A stretch of DNA of 64,000 bases from Geodermatophilus arenarius (GTDB taxonomy: Bacteria > Actinomycetota > Actinomycetes > Mycobacteriales > Geodermatophilaceae). The stretch is taken from contig NZ_JBHSGR010000011.1 of the NCBI RefSeq assembly GCF_042654585.1, forward strand, positions 85,055 to 149,054, read 5' to 3'. The notes beneath the pieces are model-generated. The model worked only from the letters and a program-made list of their open reading frames with translations. It was not told the origin of the DNA and did not search any database. A program made the position numbers and the translations under genes. Positions 40,808 to 49,348 of the stretch are shown piece by piece. Numbering within the stretch: position 1 is the stretch's first letter; the number at the start of each line of letters is the position of its first letter.

Positions 40808-40888
40808 GGGGCGCGCGGTACCCGCTCACCGGGCAGCCACGCCCGCGGAGCCCCACGGTCGGCGGGGCCGCGGCTAGGGTCCGCCGCC

Positions 40889-41440
40889 GTGGCAGCGCGG
40901 CGGAGGACCTGGATCTGGTTGGCGGCGGCGGTCGTGGTGGTGGCGCTGGCCGCCGTCACGCTCGTCTGGTTCCAGCCGCAGAAGCTCTTCTACGACGACC
41001 GGGTGGACGAGAGCCTGCCGTCGGCGGCCGCGGCGGAGACCCCGGGGACCGGCGGCGGGGCAGCGGTCGTCACCGTGGCGCCGCCCGGGCCGGTCGACCT
41101 CGCCACCGGCACGTTCGTCTCCCGCGAGCACGAGACCGTCGGCACCGCGCGGGTGGTGCGGCTCCCCGACGGGCAGGTCGTCGTCCGGCTGGAGGGCTTC
41201 GAGACCTCCAACGGCCCGGCGCTGTACGTGTACCTGTCGCAGAACCCGGCCACCGGCGAGGAGGCCGCCTTCGACGCGGAGTTCGTCGACCTCGGGCCGC
41301 TCAAGGGCAACGTCGGCGACCAGAACTACGCCGTGCCCGCGGGGGTCGACGCGACCGGCTGGACGAGCGTCGTCATCTGGTGCGACCGGTTCGACGCCGC
41401 GTTCGGCGCCGCCGACCTGGCACCGGCGACGGCGGTCTGA
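40889..41440 (+). CDS. Membrane-anchored DM13-domain protein
   Basis: A 183-residue protein from GTG 40889. An N-terminal TM anchor (WIWLAAAVVVVALAAVTLVW) is followed by a linker and a DM13 domain from about residue 75: TGTFVSREHETVGTARV, GPALYVYLS, DLGPLKGNVGDQNY, and VVIWCDRFDAAFG with the conserved Cys. DM13 domains are proposed redox/electron-transfer modules (family knowledge). Confidence 0.85.
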   Translation: MAARRRTWIWLAAAVVVVALAAVTLVWFQPQKLFYDDRVDESLPSAAAAETPGTGGGAAVVTVAPPGPVDLATGTFVSREHETVGTARVVRLPDGQVVVRLEGFETSNGPALYVYLSQNPATGEEAAFDAEFVDLGPLKGNVGDQNYAVPAGVDATGWTSVVIWCDRFDAAFGAADLAPATAV

Positions 41441-41447
41441 GCGCGGG

Positions 41448-41894
41448 TCAGGCCGGCTCGCGGCGCATCGGCACGTGCGGGATGCCGTCCTCGACGTAGC
41501 CGGGCCCGCTGAGCCGGAAGCCGAAGCGCTCGTACCAGCCCTGCAGGTGCGCCTGCGCGCCCAGCGTGATCGGGGCGCCCGCGCACAGCTCGATCCCGGC
41601 CTCGATCAGCCGCGCGGCCAGTCCCCGCCCGCGCGCGGAGGCGGCGGTGGCGACCCGGCCGATCGCCCGGCTCGCGCCGTCGTCGAGGACGCGGATCGTG
41701 GCCAGCACCTCGCCGTCCTCCTCGAACCACAGGTGGCGCGTGGCCGGCTCGGTGTCCCGGCCGTCGAGCTCGGGGTACGGGCACTCCTGCTCGACGACGA
41801 AGACGTCGACCCGCAACCGGCAGAGGGCGTACACCTCGAACGGGGTGAGCTCGGCGAAGGGTGCGGTGCGGAGGATCGGCTGCGAGTCGGGCAC
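41448..41894 (-). CDS. ElaA-like GNAT acetyltransferase
   Basis: A 148-residue protein. FEVYALCRLRVDVFVVEQECPYPELDG and the following ATRHLWF are typical of the ElaA subgroup. The acetyl-CoA loop is RGRGLAARLI. The substrate is unknown. Confidence 0.88.
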   Translation of the reverse strand: MPDSQPILRTAPFAELTPFEVYALCRLRVDVFVVEQECPYPELDGRDTEPATRHLWFEEDGEVLATIRVLDDGASRAIGRVATAASARGRGLAARLIEAGIELCAGAPITLGAQAHLQGWYERFGFRLSGPGYVEDGIPHVPMRREPA

Positions 41895-41913
41895 CCTCCC
41901 GTTGTAGCCGACG

Positions 41914-42777
41914 TCAGTTGCGGGTGCGGTAGCGGCGCATCGTCAGCGGGCCGAGGACGGCCACCAGCACGGCCGCCCACACCAGCACGAGGACGACGTC
42001 GGAGCCGGCGACCTCGCCGTGCACCAGCCCGCGCACCGCGCTGACCAGGTGGCTGACCGGGTTGACCTCGACGACGGCCTGCAGCCAGCCGGGCATCGTG
42101 GCGGGGTCGACGAAGATGTTGCTGCCGAACGTCAGCGGCGTGATGACCAGCATGCTCCAGCCCATGACCGCGTTCGGCGTGCGCACGACCAGCGCCAGGT
42201 AGGTCCAGATCCAGCCGAGCGCGAAGGCGAAGACCAGCAGCAGCGCCACGGCCGCCAGCACCCCGCCCGGCCCGCCCTGCGGCCGGAACCCGAGCGCGAG
42301 GCCCAGGCCGACGACCACCGCCGAGGCCAGGGTGAACCGGACGACGTCGCCGAGCAGCGCGCCGACCAGCGCGCTGGGCCGCCAGACCGGCAGCGAGCGG
42401 ATGCGGTCGAAGACGCCCTTCTCGATGTCGGTGTTGAGCGCCACCCCGGTGTACATCGTGATCATGAGGATGCTCTGCACGAGGATCCCGGGCAGGAAGA
42501 ACTGCAGGTAGCGGTCGACCGAGCCGGCCAGGGCGCCGCCGAACAGGTACGTGAAGATCAGCGTGAGCATCACCGGGAAGACGGTGACGTCGAACAGCTG
42601 CTCCGGGACGTACTTGATCCGCAGCAGGGTGCGCCGGCCGAAGGTCGCCGACGCCGCCAGCGGGCCCTGCGGCCGCGGGCGCTCCGCGGAGCCGAGGGCG
42701 GCGAGGACCGCGTCGGTGTCCGGGGCCGTGACCTCGGCGGAGGCGGTCGCGGCCGACGGGCTGTCGAGGGTGGTCAT
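41914..42777 (-). CDS. DrrB-like ABC-2 exporter permease
   Basis: A 287-residue membrane protein with about six TM segments and the ABC-2 pattern (FFLPGILVQSILMITMYTGV, EKGVFDRIRSLPVWR, NPVSHLVSAVRGLVHG). Its ATG overlaps the ATPase stop (ATGA), so the two subunits are translationally coupled. It is probably a daunorubicin-type drug or lipid exporter (inference). Confidence 0.92.
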   Translation of the reverse strand: MTTLDSPSAATASAEVTAPDTDAVLAALGSAERPRPQGPLAASATFGRRTLLRIKYVPEQLFDVTVFPVMLTLIFTYLFGGALAGSVDRYLQFFLPGILVQSILMITMYTGVALNTDIEKGVFDRIRSLPVWRPSALVGALLGDVVRFTLASAVVVGLGLALGFRPQGGPGGVLAAVALLLVFAFALGWIWTYLALVVRTPNAVMGWSMLVITPLTFGSNIFVDPATMPGWLQAVVEVNPVSHLVSAVRGLVHGEVAGSDVVLVLVWAAVLVAVLGPLTMRRYRTRN

Positions 42778-43808
42778 CGCGGGTCCTCCGGGTCGGGGGC
42801 GGACGGAGCGGCGGTCTCGGCGGGCCGGCCGGTGAGGGCGAGGAAGACCTCGTCGAGGCTCGGCTGCCCGAGGGCGAACTGGGCCAGCGGGATGCCGGCG
42901 GCCTCCAGCTCGGTGAGCGCCCGGGCGGCCGGCCCGGCGTCGGGCACGGCGGCGGTGAGGGCCGCCGGGTCGCCGTCCTCGGTCACCGGCACGGCCAGCA
43001 CCCGCTCGAGCAGCTCGCGGGCCGCGCCCCGGCGGGCCGGGTCGCCGACCCGCACGTGCAGCGTGCCCGACCCCACCGACGCTTTCAGCTCACCCGGCGT
43101 GCCCTCGGCGATGACGCGGCCGGCGTCGATGACGGAGATGCGGTCGGCGAGCTGGTCGGCCTCGTCGAGGTACTGGGTGGTCAGCAGCACCGTCGTCCCG
43201 CCGCGGACCAGTGCCCGCACGACGTCCCACACCTGGTTGCGGCTGCGCGGGTCCAGGCCGGTGGTCGGCTCGTCGAGGAAGATCAGGTCCGGCCGGACGA
43301 CGATGCTCGCGGCGATGTCGATCCGCCGCCGCATGCCGCCGGAGTAGTTCTTCACCTGCTTGCCCGCGGCCTCGGTGAGGCCGAACGCCGACAGCAGCTG
43401 GTCGGTGCGCTGGCGGGCGGCGGCCCGCGAGTAGCCGAGCAGCCGGGCGAGCAGCAGCAGGTTCTCCGCGCCGCTGAGCACCTCGTCCAGGGAGGCGAAC
43501 TGGCCGGTCAGGCTCACCCGCCCGCGGACGGCGTCGGCGTCGGTGACGACGTCGTGGCCGAACACCCGGGCGGTGCCGCCGTCGGGCGGGAGCAGGGTGG
43601 CCAGCATGCGGATCGTCGTCGTCTTGCCGGCCCCGTTGGGGCCGAGGAAGCCGTGCACGCCGCCCCGCGGGATCAGCAGGTCGACCCCGGCGACCGCCGT
43701 CGTGGTGCCGAAGCGCTTGACCAGGCCCACGGCCTCGATCGCCGGGACACCGTCGCTCCCGGGCGCCCGCCCACCGACCGGCGCCGCATCACCGACGTAC
43801 GCGGTCAC
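42774..43808 (-). CDS. DrrA-like ABC exporter ATPase
   Basis: A 344-residue protein from GTG 43808. Walker A GPNGAGKTTT, ABC signature YSGGMRRRIDIA, and Walker B LIFLDEPTTGLD are present. The C-terminal region with QPSLDEVFLALTG is typical of the DrrA subgroup. It forms a two-subunit exporter with the permease it overlaps. The start faces the iron-regulated operon across 172 bp. Confidence 0.93.
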   Translation of the reverse strand: MTAYVGDAAPVGGRAPGSDGVPAIEAVGLVKRFGTTTAVAGVDLLIPRGGVHGFLGPNGAGKTTTIRMLATLLPPDGGTARVFGHDVVTDADAVRGRVSLTGQFASLDEVLSGAENLLLLARLLGYSRAAARQRTDQLLSAFGLTEAAGKQVKNYSGGMRRRIDIAASIVVRPDLIFLDEPTTGLDPRSRNQVWDVVRALVRGGTTVLLTTQYLDEADQLADRISVIDAGRVIAEGTPGELKASVGSGTLHVRVGDPARRGAARELLERVLAVPVTEDGDPAALTAAVPDAGPAARALTELEAAGIPLAQFALGQPSLDEVFLALTGRPAETAAPSAPDPEDPR

Positions 43809-43921
43809 GTGCCCCACCCCCTGCTCCCGAGTCGGGTGCCCGCACGGTCCCGCGCGGGTCTGACGCTTCCGACCGGGGAGGGAGGAGGGACTCATCGGTC
43901 CCCCTGCCCGTCAGCGCATCT

Positions 43922-43940
43922 GGTTAGGTGTGCCTACCCT
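43922..43940 (+). promoter_or_regulatory. DtxR/IdeR-type iron box upstream of the iron ABC operon
   Basis: GGTTAGGTGTGCCTACCCT matches the TTAGG...CCTAA-type operator of iron-dependent DtxR/IdeR repressors in its left half and approximately in its right half. It lies 41 bp before the substrate-binding protein start; TACCCT at its right end may be the -10. The same 13-mer TTAGGTGTGCCTA recurs at 47680. Confidence 0.82.
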
Positions 43941-43980
43941 GGCTGTCGACCCCAGCCGTGCACGTCTTCCTGGAGGACCC

Positions 43981-45003
43981 GTGACCACGCCCGGGCGGGC
44001 CACCGCCGCCGTCCTGACCGCCGTCTGCCTGTCCGGCGCGCTGGCCGCCTGCGGGAGCGCCGGGGCGTCGGACGCGGAGACGCTCACGGTGTACAGCGCC
44101 CAGCACGAGAGCCTGGTGCGCACGATGCTCGAGGGCTTCACCGAGGAGACGGGCATCGAGGTGGAGTTCCGCGACGGCAACGACGCGGAGCTGGCCAACC
44201 AGATCGTGCAGGAGGGCGACGCCTCGCCCGCCGACGTCTTCCTCACCGAGAACAGCCCGTCGATCGCCGTCCTCGACCGCGAGGGCCTGCTCGCGCCGCT
44301 CGAGCAGGGGACCCTGGACCAGGTCGGTGCGCAGTTCCGCCCGTCGTCGGGGACCTGGACCGGCTTCGCCGCCCGCTCGACGGTGCTGGTGTACGACCCC
44401 ACCGCGCTGCCGGAGGACCAGCTGCCGGAGTCGATCCTGGACCTGGCCGACCCGGCGTGGGAGGGCCGCATCGGCATCGCGGCCGGGGGTGCGGACTTCC
44501 AGGCGATCGTCGCCGCGGTGCTGGCGCTGCGCGGCGAGGACGCCACCCGGGCGTGGCTGGAGGGGCTCGAGCGCAACGCCGGCGTCTACCAGAGCAACAC
44601 CGCCGTGATGGTGGCCGCCGACGAGGGCGAGATCGACGCCGGCGTCATGTACCACTACTACTGGTACCGCGACCAGGCCGAGGGCGGTCTGAAGGGTGAC
44701 GACGCCCGGCTGCACCTCTTCGGGAACCAGGACCCGGGCGCCTTCCTCAGCGTCTCCGGGGCCGGCGTCCTCGCCTCGTCGGACCAGCCCGACGACGCCC
44801 AGCGGCTGGTCGCCTGGCTGACCGGCCGGGAGGCGCAGGAGCGGCTGGCCGAGAGCACCGCCCTGGAGTACGCGGTCGGCACCGGGGTCGCCTCCGCCGA
44901 GGCGCTGCCGCCGCTGGACACCCTCGGCGCGCCGGCGGTCGACCCCGGCTCGCTGGACCAGGAGCGGGTCACCGAGCTCATGCAGGAGGTGGGCCTGCTC
45001 TGA
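43981..45003 (+). CDS. Iron ABC transporter substrate-binding lipoprotein
   Basis: A 340-residue protein from GTG 43981 with GGAGGA upstream. The lipobox is LSGALAAC, placing the mature protein on the outer face of the membrane. LTVYSAQHESLVRTMLEGFTEETGIEVEF is the opening of ferric-iron-type binding proteins. The paired tyrosines in MYHYYWYRDQAE match the Fe(III)-ligand region of this class (family knowledge). It heads a three-gene operon with fused permease and ATPase behind a DtxR-type box. Confidence 0.92.
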   Translation: MTTPGRATAAVLTAVCLSGALAACGSAGASDAETLTVYSAQHESLVRTMLEGFTEETGIEVEFRDGNDAELANQIVQEGDASPADVFLTENSPSIAVLDREGLLAPLEQGTLDQVGAQFRPSSGTWTGFAARSTVLVYDPTALPEDQLPESILDLADPAWEGRIGIAAGGADFQAIVAAVLALRGEDATRAWLEGLERNAGVYQSNTAVMVAADEGEIDAGVMYHYYWYRDQAEGGLKGDDARLHLFGNQDPGAFLSVSGAGVLASSDQPDDAQRLVAWLTGREAQERLAESTALEYAVGTGVASAEALPPLDTLGAPAVDPGSLDQERVTELMQEVGLL

Positions 45004-45095
45004 GCGCCTCCCCGGTCCCCGCCCGTCCGCGCCCCGCGGCGCCCGCGACGCCGGCGTCGCGGGGCCGGCGCGCGTCCCGGGCCCGGCGCGCGCCG

Positions 45096-46598
45096 GTGAC
45101 GGTGGCGCTGGCCGTCGCCGTGGCGGCGCTCGCGCTGCTGCCCCTCGTGCACATCGCGGTCGCCGTCGCCGAGGTCGGGTGGGGCGGCGTGGCGGAGCTG
45201 GTCCTCCGGCCGCGGGTCGCCGAGCTGCTGGGCAACACCGTCCGGCTGGTCGCCGGCTCGGTCGCGGTGTGCGTCGTGCTCGGCGTGGGCGCGGCCTGGC
45301 TGGTCGAGCGCACCGCGCTGCCCGGCCGCCGGGTGTGGCACGTGCTGATGGTCGCGCCGCTGGCCCTGCCCGCGTTCGTCACCGGCTCGGCGTGGATCTC
45401 CCTGCTACCCGGGCTGGACACGTACGGCGGCGCGCTGCTGGTCGTCTCACTGGCCTACTTCCCGTTCGTGTACCTGCCCGCGGTCGCCGCCCTCCGCGGC
45501 ACCGACCCGGCGCTCGAGGAGACCGCGCGGGGCCTGGGCCTGTCGGGCTGGGCGGTGTTCCGGCGGGTGCAGCTGCCCCAGCTGCGGGTGGCGGTGCTCG
45601 GCGGGGCGCTGCTGGTCGCCCTGCACGTGCTGGCCGAGTTCGGCGCCCTGGCGATGCTGCGCTACCCGACCTTCACGACGGCGGTCTACGACCAGTACCG
45701 CGCCACCTTCAACGGGCCGGCCGCCACCATGCTCGCGGGCGTCCTCGTGCTGCTGTGCCTGGTGCTGCTGGTGGCCGAGATCCGGCTGCGCGGCGCCCGC
45801 GGCTACGCCCGCACCGGGGCCGGCGCCGCCCGCCGGCCGCGCCCGGTCCGGCTCGGGCTGCTCACCGGGCCGGTGCTGCTGGCCCTCGCAGCGCTGGTGG
45901 GCCTCTCGCTGGTCGTCCCGGTCGCCGCGCTCGCGTCCTGGTTCCTCACCGGCGCCTCGGCGCGGATCGACTGGGCGGCCCTGGCCACCACCACCGGGAC
46001 GACGCTCGCGCTGGCCGCCGCGGCCGCGGCCGTCACCACCGCACTGGCCCTGTCGACCGGCTGGCTCGCCGTGCGCCGCCGCGGGCCGCTCGCCACCGTG
46101 CTCGAGCGCACCACCTACCTGGGCAGCGCCGTGCCGGCGATCGTCGTCGCGCTGGCGCTGGTCACGGTGAGCATCCGGGTGGTGCCGGCGCTCTACCAGA
46201 CCGTCCCGGTGCTGCTGGCCGCCTACGCGATCCTCTTCCTGCCCCGGGCGATCGTCACGGTGCGCGCGGCGGTGGAGCAGTCGCCGCCGGTGCACGACGA
46301 CGTCGCGGCCTCCCTCGGCGCCTCCGCACCGGCCCGGCTCTGGCGCGTGACCCTCCCGCTGCTGGCCCCGGGGATCGGCGCGGGCGCGGCGCTGGTGTTC
46401 CTCGCGGTGGTCACCGAGCTCACCGCCACCCTGCTGCTCGCCCCCACCGGCACCCGGACCCTCGCGACGGCGTTCTGGTCGGCCAGCAGCGCCCTGGAGT
46501 ACGGCGCCGCCGCTCCCTACGCCGTCGTCATGGTCCTGCTCTCGGCACCGGCCACGGTGCTGCTCTCCCGAGACGTCCGACGAGGTCTGACCACATGA
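45096..46598 (+). CDS. Iron ABC transporter permease (fused two-domain)
   Basis: About 500 residues and about 12 TM segments in two homologous halves. Each half has the EAA-type loop of importers: EETARGLGLSGWAVFRRVQLPQ and VAASLGASAPARLWRVTLPL. Start choice is uncertain. GTG 45096 has no ribosome site. The frame is open back to CTG 45000, which overlaps the upstream stop as CTGA and has AGGAGG about 10 bp ahead; that would add a basic 32-residue leader. Coupled translation from 45000 is plausible. Confidence 0.88.
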   Translation: MTVALAVAVAALALLPLVHIAVAVAEVGWGGVAELVLRPRVAELLGNTVRLVAGSVAVCVVLGVGAAWLVERTALPGRRVWHVLMVAPLALPAFVTGSAWISLLPGLDTYGGALLVVSLAYFPFVYLPAVAALRGTDPALEETARGLGLSGWAVFRRVQLPQLRVAVLGGALLVALHVLAEFGALAMLRYPTFTTAVYDQYRATFNGPAATMLAGVLVLLCLVLLVAEIRLRGARGYARTGAGAARRPRPVRLGLLTGPVLLALAALVGLSLVVPVAALASWFLTGASARIDWAALATTTGTTLALAAAAAAVTTALALSTGWLAVRRRGPLATVLERTTYLGSAVPAIVVALALVTVSIRVVPALYQTVPVLLAAYAILFLPRAIVTVRAAVEQSPPVHDDVAASLGASAPARLWRVTLPLLAPGIGAGAALVFLAVVTELTATLLLAPTGTRTLATAFWSASSALEYGAAAPYAVVMVLLSAPATVLLSRDVRRGLTT

Positions 46599-47659
46599 GC
46601 GCGCTGACCGTCACCGGCCTGGCGAAGTCCTACGGCCGCACCCCCGTGCTCACCGGGGTGGACCTGCACGTCCCCACCGGGACGACGACCGCACTGCTGG
46701 GTCCCTCCGGCTGCGGGAAGACGACGCTGCTGCGCATCGTCGCCGGCTTCGACGACCCCGACGCCGGGACCGTCGAGCTGGGCGGCCGGGTGGTGTCCGG
46801 GGCGGGCCGCACGGTGCCCGCCCGCCGGCGCGGCATCGGGTTCGTGCCCCAGGAGGGCGGGCTGTTCCCGCACCTGAGCGTGGCGGGCAACGTCGCCTTC
46901 GGCCTGCCCCGCCGGCTGCGCCGCGACCGGGTGCGGATCGCCGGGCTGCTCGCCCTCGTCGGCCTCGACGCCGCGCTCGCCGGCCGCGCGCCGCACCAGC
47001 TCTCCGGCGGCCAGCAGCAGCGGGTGGCGCTGGCCCGGGCCCTGGCGCCCGAGCCGTCGCTGGTCCTGCTCGACGAGCCGTTCTCGTCCCTCGACGCCGC
47101 GCTGCGGGAGGACACCCGGCGGGCCGTCGTCGAGGCGCTGCGGGCCACCGGCGCGACCGCCGTGCTGGTCACGCACGACCAGGCGGAGGCGCTGTCGACC
47201 GCCGACCAGGTGGCGGTCCTGCGCGGCGGGACGCTCGCCCAGCTGGCCGATCCGCGCACGCTCTACCGCGACCCGCGCGACCTGGACGTGGCCGCCTTCG
47301 TCGGCGAGGCCGTGGTGCTCGACGGCGTCGCCGCGGGGGGTCGGGTGGCCTCGGAGCTGGGCGAGCTGGTGCTGGCCCGGCCCTGCCCGGACGGCCCGGT
47401 CCGGGTGCTGCTCCGTCCCGAGCAGCTGCGGCTGACGACCGGTCCCGGCGCCCGGGTGCGCGACGTCGACTTCTACGGGCACGACGCGCGCGTCGAGCTG
47501 GAGCTGCCGTCGGGCCGGCGGGTGAGCGCGCGCACCGAGGGCGCGGACCTGCCGCTGCGCGGCGCGGAGGTCACCGTCACCGTGCAGGGGACGGCGGTGC
47601 CGTTCCCGGTGCCTCCGGTCGCGCCGCCGCCGGTCCCGCGGGCCCCGGCCGCTGCCTGA
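46595..47659 (+). CDS. Iron ABC transporter ATPase
   Basis: A 354-residue protein from ATG 46595, overlapping the permease stop (ATGA). Walker A LGPSGCGKTTLL, Q-loop VPQEGGLFPHLSV, signature LSGGQQQRVALARAL, Walker B VLLDEPFSSLDAA and H-loop VTHDQAEAL are all present. A TOBE-like C-terminal domain starts near 240. It energises iron uptake with the two upstream proteins. Confidence 0.93.
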   Translation: MSALTVTGLAKSYGRTPVLTGVDLHVPTGTTTALLGPSGCGKTTLLRIVAGFDDPDAGTVELGGRVVSGAGRTVPARRRGIGFVPQEGGLFPHLSVAGNVAFGLPRRLRRDRVRIAGLLALVGLDAALAGRAPHQLSGGQQQRVALARALAPEPSLVLLDEPFSSLDAALREDTRRAVVEALRATGATAVLVTHDQAEALSTADQVAVLRGGTLAQLADPRTLYRDPRDLDVAAFVGEAVVLDGVAAGGRVASELGELVLARPCPDGPVRVLLRPEQLRLTTGPGARVRDVDFYGHDARVELELPSGRRVSARTEGADLPLRGAEVTVTVQGTAVPFPVPPVAPPPVPRAPAAA

Positions 47660-47678
47660 CCCTGGGCGCCGGCTGTGG

Positions 47679-47696
47679 GTTAGGTGTGCCTAAGCT
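47679..47696 (+). promoter_or_regulatory. DtxR/IdeR-type iron box overlapping a leaderless promoter
   Basis: Contains TTAGG-TGTG-CCTAA, a perfect 5+5 palindrome. TAAGCT at 47691-47696 is a plausible -10, placing transcription start at or next to GTG 47703, so the gene would be leaderless. Repressor binding here would block RNA polymerase directly. Confidence 0.82.
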
Positions 47697-47702
47697 CACT
47701 GC

Positions 47703-48494
47703 GTGGACCTGTTCCTCTTCACCGTGGACGCCGCCTGGGGACGCGACGTCGTCGCGGCCGGTGCGGCCGGGCTCGTCGTCGACTGGGAGCGCCGCGGGAA
47801 GCACCGCCGGCAGGCCGGCGAGGGCACCCAGATCAACGCCGACACCCTCGCGGACCTCGAGCGCGTGCGCGCGGCGACCGACGGGCGGGTGCTGTGCCGG
47901 ATCAACGCCGCGGGTCCGTGGACGGCGCGCGAGGTGGCCGACGCGGTGGCGGCAGGCGCCGACGAGGTCCTGCTGCCCATGGTCCGCACGCCCGAGGAGG
48001 TCGACCGCACGCTGGACGTGGTAGCCGGCCGCTGCGGGCTGGGCATCCTGGTCGAGACGCAGGACGCCGTCGACCGGGTCGCCGAGCTGGCCCGGCGGCC
48101 CCTGTCGCGGGTCTACGTCGGACTGAACGACCTGCGCATCGACCGGCGGTCGCGGGAGCTGTTCCGGCCGCTGGTCGACGGCACCGTCGAGGCCGTGCGC
48201 GCCGCCGTCCCGGTGCCCTTCGGCGTCGGCGGGCTGACCCTGCCCGGCAGGGGGTCCCCGGTTCCCGGGGACCTGCTGGCCGCCGAACTCGTGCGGCTGG
48301 GCACCGGCTTCACCTTCCTGCGCCGCTCGTTCACCGCGGACATGGCCGGGCGCGACCCGTTCGTGGAGGTGCCGCGCCTGCTCGCCTCCCTGGCCGACCT
48401 CACCCGTGCCGACGCGCCGACCGCAGCCGACCGGCGGAACGCCTTCGTGGCCGCCGTGGAGGCTGCCGCCGCGCCCGTGCCCGTCCTCGCGTGA
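47703..48494 (+). CDS. HpcH/HpaI-type aldolase-like protein, iron-regulated
   Basis: A 263-residue TIM-barrel protein of the phosphoenolpyruvate/pyruvate aldolase superfamily: VVDWERRGKHRRQAGEGTQI near the N-terminus, LCRINAAGPW, ADEVLLPMVRTPEEVD, ILVETQDAVD and GVGGLTLPG. The acid and metal-binding positions look plausible, but the reaction is not known. GTG 47703 has no ribosome site and lies 6 bp after the iron box. It is the first gene of a three-gene operon. Confidence 0.78.
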   Translation: MDLFLFTVDAAWGRDVVAAGAAGLVVDWERRGKHRRQAGEGTQINADTLADLERVRAATDGRVLCRINAAGPWTAREVADAVAAGADEVLLPMVRTPEEVDRTLDVVAGRCGLGILVETQDAVDRVAELARRPLSRVYVGLNDLRIDRRSRELFRPLVDGTVEAVRAAVPVPFGVGGLTLPGRGSPVPGDLLAAELVRLGTGFTFLRRSFTADMAGRDPFVEVPRLLASLADLTRADAPTAADRRNAFVAAVEAAAAPVPVLA

Positions 48495-49348
48495 ACGGCC
48501 GGGCGCTGGTCACCGGCGCCGGCGGCTTCGTCGGCCGGCACCTGGTGGCGCGGCTGCGCGCCGACGGCTGGGACGTCACCGGGCTGACCCGCGCCCACGT
48601 CGACCTCGCCGACCCGGCCGCCGCCGCTGCCGCGGTCCGCGCCGCCGCCCCCGACGTCGTCTTCTCCCTGGCCGCCGGGCGGGCGAAGGCGACCCCGGCC
48701 GAGCGCGCCGCCACGGTCGCGGTGAACACGAGCCCGTGGCTGGTCGACGCCCTGCCCGACCACTGCCGCGCCGTCGTGCGGCTCGGCTCGTCGACCGAGT
48801 ACGCGGCCGCACCGGTGCCGCTGGCCGAGGACGCCCCGCTGCGGCCGCGCGGCTTCTTCGGCGCCACCAAGGCGGCCGGGTCGCTGCTGCTGCAGGCGGC
48901 CGCCGCCGAGCGCGGCGTGCGGGCGGCGGTGCTGCGCGCCTTCCAGGTCTACGGGCCCGGCGACCACCCGACCCGGCTGGTGCCGGTGGTGCTCGCCGCC
49001 GCGCGCACCGGCGCGACCGTGCCGCTGCCGGCCGGGGTCAGCCGCCGCGACTGGGTGTGGGTGGGCGACGTCGTCGACGCCTGCCTGCGGGCCGCGCTGG
49101 CCGACGACCTCCCTCCGGGCACCGTGGTCAACGTCGGCACCGGCGTGCAGACCGACGTCGCGGAGCTGGTCGCGACCGCCGAGCGGGTCACCGGCCGGCA
49201 GATCGCCACCGCCCCGGGCGCCCACCCCGGCCGGCACTGGGACGCCGCCGACTGGGTGTGCGACCCGCGCGCCGCCCGCACGCTCCTCAGCTGGACCCCG
49301 ACGGTCGACCTCGCCGACGGGCTGGCGCGCACGTGGGCGGCGCCGTGA
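48491..49348 (+). CDS. NAD-dependent epimerase/dehydratase-like protein (catalytic Tyr replaced)
   Basis: A 285-residue extended SDR starting GTG 48491 in a GTGA overlap. The Rossmann motif TGAGGFVGRHL binds NAD(P). LGSSTEY contains the catalytic-type Ser/Thr. The expected YxxxK appears as FGATK in RGFFGATKAAG, so the tyrosine is Phe. VNVGTG and the C-terminal region fit nucleotide-sugar epimerases/dehydratases. It is either inactive, uses altered chemistry, or has a binding role. Confidence 0.85.
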   Translation: MNGRALVTGAGGFVGRHLVARLRADGWDVTGLTRAHVDLADPAAAAAAVRAAAPDVVFSLAAGRAKATPAERAATVAVNTSPWLVDALPDHCRAVVRLGSSTEYAAAPVPLAEDAPLRPRGFFGATKAAGSLLLQAAAAERGVRAAVLRAFQVYGPGDHPTRLVPVVLAAARTGATVPLPAGVSRRDWVWVGDVVDACLRAALADDLPPGTVVNVGTGVQTDVAELVATAERVTGRQIATAPGAHPGRHWDAADWVCDPRAARTLLSWTPTVDLADGLARTWAAP

